From NCBI GenBank assembly GCA_905221605.1, contig CAJNDS010000107.1, positions 62,001 through 126,000 of the forward strand: 64,000 nt of DNA, in the 5' to 3' direction. The notes beneath the pieces were generated by a model. The model saw nothing but the letters and a program-made list of their open reading frames with translations, had not been told where the DNA came from and did no database searches. The translations under genes were made by a program, and so were the position numbers. The stretch's first letter is position 1, and every line of letters begins with the position of its first letter. The DNA is from Symbiodinium natans. Its lineage: Eukaryota > Sar > Dinophyceae > Suessiales > Symbiodiniaceae. Below are positions 19,935 through 28,698 of this stretch, one piece after another.

Positions 19935-22844
19935 TTGTCTGAACAGATCGCAAGCCTGGTACGCTCCGACCTCGAGTCCTACAAGCGGGTGGAGCGCAAG
20001 GCGATCCATCCATTCCCCAAACCCTTAAACCGTTTAAACCCCTAAGTCACAGATGAAACACCACTGAGCCCCCGATAACTAGGAGGTTGTTAGGAGCCCG
20101 AGAGTGCGTTGACTGCGCCCCCTTTTCCACACTTCAAGGGGCTGCGCTTGACCTCATCAGGCCTTTGCACCCCCCAAACCCAAAAAAAAGCACACGAGAA
20201 GCTGCGAGAGAGCCCTCTGAGAAGGTGATCCTCTGCTCCTCGGCCTGGCTCACCGGATTCCAGGAGCTGCGCAAGGACATCTGCCAGCGCTGCAAGCTGG
20301 TGAAAGGCGCCCCCCTCCCGGTGGCTTTAAGGGGGGGGGGAAGGGGGGGGGGTTTGAGGGTTTAGGTTGGGCTTGAGAGGGGTTCAACCCCTAGAAGCGG
20401 ACGAGACCGTGACAGCCCAAAACCCCTTTGAAGCATTATTCGAGGAGGGGTTCAAGGGTTTAAGGGTTCAGGTTTGGGGTTGAGGGTTGTAGGGTTTGGG
20501 TTTAGGGTTGTAGGGTTTTACGGCTGTGTGGTGTAGGGTTATGGGCTGTAGAGTTAGGTGGTTCAGAAGTATTATCCTAGGATTTCGAGCTTGGAGGGGG
20601 TGTGTTCGGCTTGTGGAGGAGGGGCGTGTTTGGCTTAGAGGTGCGGCTGGGAGGGTCTTGGAGGGGGGTGTTCTGCTTAGAGGTGGGGTGTGTTTGGCTT
20701 GGAGGAGGGGCGTGTTTGGCTTAGAGGTGCGGCTGGGAGGGTCTTGGAGGGGCTTCGAGGTGCGGGTGTTCTGCTTAGAGGTGCGCTTGGAGGGGGTGTG
20801 TTTGGCTTGGAGGAGGGGCGTGTTTGGCTTAGAGGTGCGTCTGGGAGGGTCTTGGAGGGGGGGTGTTCTGCTTAGAGGTGCGTCTTGGAGGGGGTGTGTT
20901 CGGCTTGTGGAGGAGGGGCGTGTTTGGCTTAGAGGTGCGTCTGGGAGGGTCTTGGAGGGGCTTCGAGGTGCGGGTGTTCTGCTTAGAGGTGCGCTTGGAG
21001 GGGGTGTGTTTGGCTTGGAGGAGGGGCGTGTTTGGCTTAGAGGTGCGTCTGGGAGGGTCTTGGAGGGGGGGTGTTCTGCTTAGAGGTGCGTCTTGGAGGG
21101 GGTGTGTTCGGCTTGTGGAGGAGGGGCGTGTTTGGCTTAGAGGTGCGTCTGGGAGGGTCTTGGAGGGGGGGTGTTCTGCGTAGAGGTGCGCTTGGAGGGG
21201 GTGTGTTTGGCTTGGAGGAGGGGCGTGTTTGGCTTAGAGGTGCGGCTGGAAGGGTCTTGGAGGGGGGGTGTTCTGCTTAGAGGGGCGTCTTGGAGGGGGT
21301 GTGTTCGGCTTTTGGAGGAGGGGCGTGTTTGGCTTAGAGGTGCGTCTGGGAGGGTCTTGGAGGGGTGTTCTGCTTAGAGGTGCGTCTTGGAGGGGGTGTG
21401 TTTGGCTTGGAGGGGCGTGTTTCAGGCTTGGAGGAGGGGCGTGTTTGGCTTAGAGGTGCGTCTGGAAGAATCTTGGAGGGGGGTGTTCGGCTCAGAGGTG
21501 CGTAGAGGTGCGTCTGGAATGGTCTTGGAGGAGACCGTCACAGCCCAAAACCCCTAGAAGCGGACGAGACCGTGACAGCCCAAAACCTCGAGAAGCGGAC
21601 TTGAAGCGGACAAGGCCGTGAGAGCCCAAAACCCCTGAAAGCGGACGAGACCGTGACAGCCCAAAACCCCACAAAGCGGACGAGACCGTAACAGCCCAAA
21701 ACCCGTAGAAGCAGACGAGACCGTGACAGCCCAAAACTGCTGGAGACCGTGACAGCCCAAAAGCCCCAGAAGCGGACGAGACCGTGACAGCCCAAAACCC
21801 CTGAAAGCGAGACTTGAGGGTTGTAGGGGTTTAGGGTTGTAGGGTTTTACGGCTGTGTGGTGTAGGGTTATGTGCTATAGAGTTAGGTGGTTCAGAAGTA
21901 TTATCCTAGGATTTCGAGCTTGCAGTTTTAGGGTTTAGGGTTGGGGTTTTCCCGAAAGCGTGACGAGGGTTTTCAGCGGAGGTGGTCTTTGAGAAGGTTC
22001 TTCTTCATCGTTGATGCATGGATGGATGTCGTGATGGATCGCGATTTCGTGGTACGTTGGTAGTTTGGAGAATGTATTTTAAAGCGCGGGATAGGGTTGG
22101 CAGGACCCGCCGTGCCTCCTCAGAGAGGGTTGTGTTTACGGGGTGTCGTGACGCTGGCGCATGGAGCCTCGTCGGAATATTGGGCGCAAGCAACAACCCT
22201 TTCGGTTGGCGCGTGGGGCGTCCTCGAAATCTTGGGCGCAAACGACAACCCTCTCGGTGGACGCGGCGCGTCCTGACGCTCTCGGTGGACGCACAAGGCG
22301 AGGAAAAGGAAGCTGCGGCTTCGACATTTGCAGGTCTCGAGCCTTGACGTGGCCTGGAAGCAGAGGCGTGGTCGAAGGCTTCTGCAGGTTAGCGAAAGTC
22401 CACGCCTTCAACATGAGCGATCAGCAGCCCCGCCTGTATGGAACCAGATGAACCGTGTCGTCGTATCGTCTTCCGAACGTTTCGTCTTGCTGAAACGTAA
22501 AGGTCTCACAAGGTCTTAGAATCTTAGAATCGCGGCTCAAAGATGCTTAGGGATGTACTGGAGAGTTTGCATGTCCCCACCCATATCCCTGAAAAACCGA
22601 GACCAGTACTCCTTGTGAAGCGCAGAACGTCTCCAGGATCTCGAGGGCACGCAAGGTGCTTGTGTAAGAACTAAGCCACCCCAATCCCTTTTAAGACAGC
22701 CCCCCCCCCCCCCCCCCAAAAAAAAAAAAAAAAACCGAAGAAGCGAAGCCCCTGCGAGAATCGGCGCCGGCGCCGCGGCCGGGCGCCAAGCGCGAGGACC
22801 TCCCGCTGCGGGCCGTCAAGGGCCAGGATCTGGGAATCCTCTGA
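17890..22844 (+). CDS. engB: EngB/YihA-family GTPase, multi-exon
   Basis: This is a ribosome-assembly GTPase of the TrmE-Era-EngA-EngB branch, and the motifs appear in the expected order over short exons. The first exon is about 17890-17973 (MFFGKAEPTALDRVAGSLAT, then SRTRLFAKA). G1 is GRSNVGKSSL at 18164-18193 (exon from 18098). The G2 region is TVARVSNMPGQTK in an exon from about 18326. WYRNKKVKVDFID lies at 18492-18530, G3 is DMPGYGH in an exon from 18680, and ALDFVRNRTSLRG lies near 18.87-18.91 kb. YVLIDARHG is in an exon from 19044. G4 is VVLTKCDLV at 19339-19395 (TKxD). ASLVRSDLESYKRVERKAI starts at 19947, and G5-like VILCSSAW occupies about 20200-20298. The putative last exon is 22733-22844 (EEAKPLRESAPAPRPGAKRE, ending KGQDLGIL and TGA). 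Several splices fit only with GC (18193) or possibly GA donors, as known in dinoflagellates. In eukaryotes this family works in mitochondria or plastids, and targeting here is unresolved. The family call is firm. The first and last exons are less certain, the last because it lies beyond a 2.4 kb intron full of minisatellites. Confidence 0.75.
19897..19934. repeat. Poly-C tract, 38 bases
   Basis: An uninterrupted C homopolymer lies at the 3' end of an EngB-like intron, a few bases before the acceptor at 19945-19946. Confidence 0.9.
20394..20432 (+). repeat. Solitary copy of the 21.5 kb minisatellite unit
   Basis: AGAAGCGGACGAGACCGTGA followed by CAGCCCAAAACCCCT matches the units of the array at 21530-21812, about 1.1 kb downstream. 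Confidence 0.8.
20499..20592 (+). repeat. Direct repeat flanking the minisatellites, left copy
   Basis: About 93 bp, from TTTAGGGTTGTAGGGTTTTA to CCTAGGATTTCGAGCTTG, recurs nearly unchanged at 21829-21921. The two copies bracket both minisatellites, with only a few substitutions between them (GGGCTGTAG versus GTGCTATAG). Confidence 0.85.
20593..21500 (+). repeat. Minisatellite, ~99/109 bp units
   Basis: Nine occurrences of GAGGAGGGGCGTGTTTGGCT start near 20616, 20702, 20811, 20910, 21019, 21118, 21218, 21316 and 21433. Spacings alternate around 99 and 109 bp, so a higher-order unit of about 208 bp is visible. The sequence is very G-rich on the + strand. Overlapping frames through it are open only because the unit lacks stops. 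It lies in the long last intron of the EngB-like model. Confidence 0.9.
21530..21812 (+). repeat. Minisatellite, ~33 bp units
   Basis: About eight units of the type GCGGACGAGACCGTGACAGC followed by CCAAAACCCC and a short variable joint. Some units are truncated. Confidence 0.9.
21829..21921 (+). repeat. Direct repeat flanking the minisatellites, right copy
   Basis: Partner of 20499-20592. Confidence 0.85.
22160..22295 (+). repeat. Degenerate ~50 bp tandem repeat
   Basis: Two and a half units share TTGGGCGCAA, ACAACCCT and CTCGGTGGACGC or variants. Confidence 0.6.
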
Positions 22845-23440
22845 AGAAGCGTTTTGGGAGCGCAGCGGCTGGAAGAAAAGATACAGGAAGTTTAGGGGTT
22901 AGGGTTTACCCTTTGGGTTTAAGGTTTAGGGTTTAGGGTTTAGGGCTTAGGCGCTTAGGGTTTAGGGTTTAGGGGTTCGCTTTTTTTAGTAAATCCTTGA
23001 AGCCCTACACCTCGCTTCGCCTGAAAAGAACCCCAACGCCCTCTCTCCCCCCCATTTCAATGTCGGCACTGTTTCAGACTAGACTTTCATGAGGGCATCA
23101 AACCTCGGTCCGACACTTCCACCAAACACACAACAGATCCAGGGTTTAGGTTTAGGGATTGGGGTTTAGGGTTTAGGGTCTAGGGTTTAGGGTTCAGGGT
23201 TTAGGGGATGTGCTCAAGAATAATATCGAGAACGCTGCTGGTACAGCACTCAGGTGCATATGAGTTATTTCGTGACAACTGTTGCTATCGAGAATGATCT
23301 TGAACCTTCTGCGCTTCCCAACATTATCTGAAACGGGATGTACTTCCGAATCGCCCAGAGAAGTGCGCTTCTTTGTTATGGCTTGGAGACTTGCAGTTCT
23401 GTGTGGGAGGTCATGCTTGGGAAGCCCGCTGCATCTGTAG

Positions 23441-23802
23441 CTTGATGGCTCAGTTGGGGCAGTTGAGCCAATTCCTGGATAGCCAAGAGCGCATTGAACG
23501 CATTGAGAACGGAATTTTGCCCGCGGTGTTCTCGGGGTTGTTGGCTGCTCCCGGGCAGCGGTACATCCAGGTGCCCTGGTTTGCTGTGCGTGTGAGAGGC
23601 TCACGTTGACGTTTCTGGGCTTCGGTGGATTCGGGAACACACGCGGCTGCTTCCCTCAAGCACCCATGCACGTCTGAAGCCCAGGTGGAGCTGGTACAGG
23701 TCTTAGCTCAGAATCTAGCAAAGGTAGCAGCCAACCGCCCGAAGCCTTCATCTGCCCCCTCCTGTGTGGAAGCACCTGCGTCTGTGGGGAAGAAAGTTTA
23801 GC
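23441..23802 (+). CDS. 3' part of a small unrecognised gene
   Basis: Two exon-like segments lie between the EngB-like and kelch genes. The first (about 23441 to 23590) reads MAQLGQLSQFLDSQERIERI, then ENGILPAVFSGLLAAPG and RYIQVPWF. The second (about 23672-23802) reads EAQVELVQVLAQNLAKVAAN and ends in VGKKV with a TAG at 23800-23802. They are in different frames, so an intron of about 80 bp is assumed. The first is helix-rich. No family is recognised, and upstream exons, if any, are not seen. Confidence 0.4.
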
Positions 23803-24288
23803 CGAAACTACAAGGCCGCGGAACCGATGGCGGGCAAGCGCCTTGGCTCCTCGTGGCCGCTCCCCTTCGGGGCCTTGAGGGTACGGGTGTTGAACTGTTG
23901 GGTGGCCTGAAGCCATTCTGGGGCCCTTCGGGGGATCTCAGAAGTCGATTCCGCTAAGGGCGCACTTCGGTCAAGCCCTGCCATGTGGGTTTATAAACCC
24001 TAAACCCTAGATCCCAAACCGAAGCCTAAAACCCCCGCAAAGCCTGACATCAGAACCGAAGGCTTGTCAACGCTCCAAGAAGCTCCCAAAGGTTCGAACT
24101 GGGATCGCCCCCACCCACCCCGCGCCCCACCCCGCGCCCCAGACTCTCACAACCTAAGACCCAGCCCCCCAGAACCTAAACCCCCTAAACCCGAAACCCT
24201 AAACCCTAAAAAACAGAAAGCCTTATAAGCACCCCAGGAGAATTTCTTTCTCTGAAGAGCAGCCCCTCGTTTTTTTTTCTCTCGCAGA

Positions 24289-27200
24289 GGAGCCATGTCT
24301 TCGCTCGCTTGGCGCTCTTGGGCACCAGCTGGGCTCAGGCCGAAGCAGCTTCAGAGTGGGAGCTTCTCAATTTCAAGGGGCTGCTCTTCGGTTCTGCACA
24401 GTGCAACGTAGGGTTGAAGGCTCCCCCCCCCCAAAAAAAAGGTGTAGGACTCCTCCAAAGAAAGGGGGCCCAAACTCCCCGGCCAGAGGCCAGCTGGCTC
24501 GAGCTCCAGGCCGGCGGCTTTTTGCCCGGCCGCGCCTACCACGGGGGGGCCTGGAGCTCCCAAGCCGACGGCTTCTACGTCTTCGGGGGCTGGGACGGAA
24601 GCCACGGCGGCCGCCTCGGCGACCTGCGCCTCTACGAGAGACAGGCAAGAAAAAGGAGCAAAAGGGGGGGGGGGAGAGAGAGAGAGAGAGAAAAATATAT
24701 AAGAGGGCGGACCAGGTTTGGGAGGAGGTTTAGGGAGAGGAGAGGACTGGGAACGGTGAGGGGGGTTTTCCGGATTTTCTTCCTGGGCTTGTTCGAAGGC
24801 TTTTTGGTTTAGGATTCGAATGGGTCGTTGTTTTTTATTCTCCTTTTTTTGCGCTTCGAATGAAGGCGAATCGCTGGCAGCAGCTGAGCCCAAGCGGCTT
24901 CGCACCCGCGGCTCGTGAAGGGCACACAGCGGTGTGGAGCCCTTCGGACGACGGCCTCTATATCTTCGGGGGCAACGGCGTCAGCGGAATCCCGGCCTCA
25001 AGGTTTGTTTGTTTTTTGTTGTTTTTTGTCTCATGTTGCTTCTTTTGCTCATCGTTTCAGGGGCAAACGAAAGGGATCCCCCCCCCCCCCCCCACACGCA
25101 AACCTTGCACAGAGCTCATTTAAGTCCGCCGGCCTTCCCCTCGCACCTTCGTCGAAGCCCCCCCCCCCCTTCTTCGTCGAGGCTTGTTCAGGGTCAGGGT
25201 TCGTCAACCATTGGGGGGGGTCAGATGCACACATCAAGCTCAGCAAGCACAGCTTCCAAAACCCTTCTCTTTCCTTGGTCGAACCTCCCTTCGCCGAGGG
25301 TTCGTCTTTTGGAAGGTTTTTAGGCTTGCAAGGTTCGTCCAATGTCACCTGCTTCTGTTTGGCCCCCAGTAGTTGTGTGAGACTTTTCCAGCTTTTCTGT
25401 TTCTGTGAGACGGGGCGTCGCCGTGTGCAGGCCAAGCATACGGGCTCTACCTCTACAAGCGTGAGGCTGTGGGATGCAGAGTTAAAGAGAGGCAAGTGTG
25501 CAGACATGTGCCGACTCATCTTCGAGGGAACCTGAGAACTGCCCTCAACATCCGCCAAATGGAGCCGAAGTCGAAACGACCCAAAACTCCCCTCCGACGC
25601 TTGCCACACATCTACGAAACCCCGTGAACACATCTCGCCCCAATGATCTTCAGTTTTTTCAGCTTTCCTGGACACCTGACTGTTGAGTCATTGAGTCATT
25701 AAGACCAGGATGGGGCTATTGGGCCTTATAATCCCCATAATGAACCCAGGGAGTTGTTGTTGGGTAGGCGAACCAATGGCTGCAGCTGAGCCCGGGTGGC
25801 TCCGCACCCGACCGCCACCTTCATGCGGCGGCGTGGAGCCCGGCCGCCGACGGCTTCTACGTCTTCGGGGGCTACGGCTACAACTCCCTCTCCGGTGGCC
25901 TCAGCGCGAGCCTCAGAACCCTGAACCCTAAACCTTAAACCCTAAACCCTAAACGCTAAACCCTAAACCCTAAACCCCTTTATAAAGAGGACCCTAAACT
26001 CCCGGCTAAGACCGCGTCCGACTGCTCAGGTCGCCTGAACGACTTGCACCTCTACGATCGCCAGGCCCAGCTTGACTTAATGAGTGCGGGTTTTTGTTGT
26101 TTTTTGGCATTTGAACCGTATCTCTCGATGTTTCGGTATTTCTCGGTCTTTCTGTTTGGGTTTCTGGCTGATTGTGAGGCAAATCGGTGGCAGCTGCTCA
26201 GCCCCAGCGGGTCTCCGCCCAGTGCCCGTACATGGCACGCGGCCGCATGGAGCCCTGCCGCCGACGGCCTCTACGTCTTCGGAGGACAAGGCTTCGACGC
26301 CACCATGACAGTCGGCACGGACCTCAAGCGCATGCAGCCACAATGATGTGGACACATGTGGGCCCCAGAATCCCTTTTGAACCCGCAAGGTCGCCTGAAC
26401 GACCTGTACCTCTATGAGCGCCAGGCTCGTCCGGCTTTCGGCTGTAGTTCCGCGGCTCTTCTTGCCCTCAGCTCGGCCGTTGTTTCCGTGTGAAAAACTG
26501 GGTCTGAACCTAAAACACGTGAAGCCCGTGCACTTCCACTTGAGCCAAGACCCTCAACAGCGCAGCACCCCGAATGCCAAGGCCCGCGACCTTCCCCCGC
26601 CTCCCCCCCCGCGCCCTGCTGCACGCGCGGAAGTGTTTCCAATGTGGGCCATGGTGGGCCCAGTGAAGACTTGACTAGCAAAGAGGGGGGGGGATGTCAA
26701 GATGTCAACTTTTTTTTTGCAGGCGGATCGCTGGCTGCAAGTGAGCCCCAGTGGCTCTCCACCCAGTGCCCGCGACGGGCACGCCATGGTCTGGAGCCCT
26801 GCCGCCGATGGCCTCTTCATTTTCGGCGGCGACGGCGGTAGCGGCCCCTTGGCCTCAGTAAGATGCAATAAGATAAGATATGCGAAAGTGGGGCATATGG
26901 GAGACTGAGAGCCGAGGACCCCTGAGCGACCTACACCTCTATGAGCGCCAGGCCGAGGGAGGGAGCACCAAGATGTTGGGCAAAGTGTGGTGCTTTAGTT
27001 TAGGAGAGAGCGAGAAGCCCGGTGAAGATTCGGAGATTTGCGCGTGAGGCGGACCGCTGGCTGCAGCTGAGCCCAAGCGGGGCCCCAAGCGGCCGATGGG
27101 GTCACGTCGCCTCCTTGAGCCCGCGCGATGCGCTTTATGTCTTCGGCGGCTACAACGGAAGCACCGGACACCTGGCCGGTCATGGAAAAGCTCTCATTTC

Positions 27201-27365
27201 TCGAAGAGGACAAAAGGGCTAAGGGGAAGGTCGGTGAATGTCAACTGAGGTGGTGTGCTTTCCGACCTGTACGTGTACGAGTACGAGGCGCTGTCCAGCC
27301 TGGGACTCAGCTCAGCTCACTCGGCTCCCCCAAAATTTCAGAAGCAAGCTCTCCCATGCTTATGA
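24289..27365 (+). CDS. Kelch-repeat (six-bladed propeller) protein
   Basis: Six kelch repeats are readable, each of the form A-N/D-x-W-x-x-L-S-P-S-G...W-S-P-A-A-D-G-x-Y-V-F-G-G followed by LxDLxLYERQ. Repeat 1 is one exon (24489-24644). Repeats 2-5 are each split into a main exon of about 135 bp (24866-25001, 25768-25903, 26179-26310, 26723-26857) and a 35 bp microexon (25431-25465, 26030-26064, 26390-26424, 26917-26951). Repeat 6 is 27049-27178 plus the terminal exon 27250-27365, ending in TGA. Every microexon is followed by a GC donor. A segment upstream of repeat 1 (24289-24395) reads FARLALLGTSWAQAEAASEW in the frame that continues, and may be the N-terminal exon, but no ATG in that frame is visible, so the start is unresolved. 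Kelch propellers are protein-interaction scaffolds, and nothing here indicates a partner. Repeat 2's microexon (QAYGLYLYKRE) is the most diverged. An inverted-repeat element (25059-25367) has inserted into the intron of repeat 2. Confidence 0.85.
25059..25367. mobile_element. ~309 bp terminal-inverted-repeat element, copy 1
   Basis: It begins CAGGGGCAAACGAAAGGGA and ends TGTTTGGCCCCC, which is roughly its inverse. It shares several blocks with 50607-50915, including GGGGCAAACG, CGCCGGCCTTC, CCTTCGTCGAAG, CAAGCNCAGCTTC and the GAGGTTCGT/GGCTT segment near the end. There is no coding capacity. It lies within a kelch-gene intron, between the repeat 2 main exon and its microexon. Confidence 0.7.
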
Positions 27366-28698
27366 GTGCCTGCATCGCCAACAAGTCGAAGTCAGCTCAG
27401 GAGGAACGCGGGGCTGGAAAATCGAGCGTCCCGGAAGCAGAAACGAAAAACCGGCTTCACAAATAACAGTTTTCTAATGATCCTTCCACACATGACATCT
27501 TGGCAAGGATCGGCCATGTCCTTGTGCTTGGGCTCTTCCTTGTCCTGGCGCGGTGAACGCGCTTGCGGCTGACCTAAACCCCAAACCCTCCACCCCCTCC
27601 AAACCCTGTGTTGTGAGCTTGCGCAAAGATGGCTGTGATATTCGCCGGGCCCATGATCATGCGAATCCTTTCTCTAAGCATCTCACAGTGTCACAGCCAT
27701 CAACCCAGCATTCAGGCTCAGTAGGTTCGGCCCCTCGCGTTTTTTTTTGAAGCAGTTTGAAGCAAAGAGGAGCACTATGGAGCACTTCTTGGAGCGCATG
27801 CTGTGCCAAAGACCAGCAGGGCATCGCGCAGCTCCTAAGTGCCAACCTTGTACAGCCCTTGAGATTTACAGTTTGAGTTATTTAGAGGCTTATTTCGGGT
27901 TATTTAGGGTTTGTAGGGTTTTTAGGGTTTGTAGGGTTTATAGGGTTTTTTGGTGCTTATATATAGGTTCTTTTTTTAAGGGTGAGTCATCGTGAATCCG
28001 AACGTGTTGCGACTGCTGCGAGCTCTTGTAGCCAACCGTATGCCGAAGCTCATCAGGTTTTAGTGAGCTTCGGGCAGCACCACGCATTGTTGCTTGCTCT
28101 GTAGTGATGACTGAACGGTGTAGAATTGCATAAACATGCAGACTTTCTCATAATTGTCATGTTGAAGTCTGCTCGTTGGCTTTTAGGTGTGTCAGTACAC
28201 AAGTACACATGTAGTCACATGCATGCCTGCCCCTTCCCCGGTGGTCCACACTTCCGCACAAAGTGAACGATGGGATGCATGGCCAGACTCCACAAACCGA
28301 GTGATGTGTTCGCATCCCAAACTCAGCACAAGGGCAAACAGCAACAAGGGTGATCGTTGGGGGGGGGGTGGGGGGTGTCCCCAAATAGGCTCGTTCTTGG
28401 CGGGTAGAGTCGGGCCGGCACCGTGGAGACAAGCATTCAACACCCTGAAGCTGTTGCTAGAAATGGCGCTGAAGCGCCAAGCAAAGCCCTGTAGCCCCTC
28501 CCAGACTTCCACGGCAGAACAGCCGAGGGCACCAAAGCGCAGGGGAGAGAAAAGGGGGGGGGGGGGCCTGCTCTTCAAATCCACGAGCCGCATGAGCCGC
28601 GTGGCCAACCTGAGGAGTTTGAGCGTCTGAGACTCTGTAGACCTTCGTGTGGAGATGCACTCATGCACTCTTCGTTCCTCGTTTTCTCCGCAGTTTTG
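27366..28698. other. Spacer between kelch and Cys-rich genes; no gene recognised
   Basis: The stretch holds a TTTAGGGTTTGTAGGG-like run (27.87-27.96 kb), poly-T and poly-G runs, and open frames without motifs. Both neighbouring genes are on the + strand. Confidence 0.5.

Noticed and set aside
20526-21453. Family of open frames up to 185 codons rich in Gly, Leu, Arg and Val
   Set aside because: All are readings of the ~99/109 bp minisatellite, open in several frames because the unit lacks stop codons.
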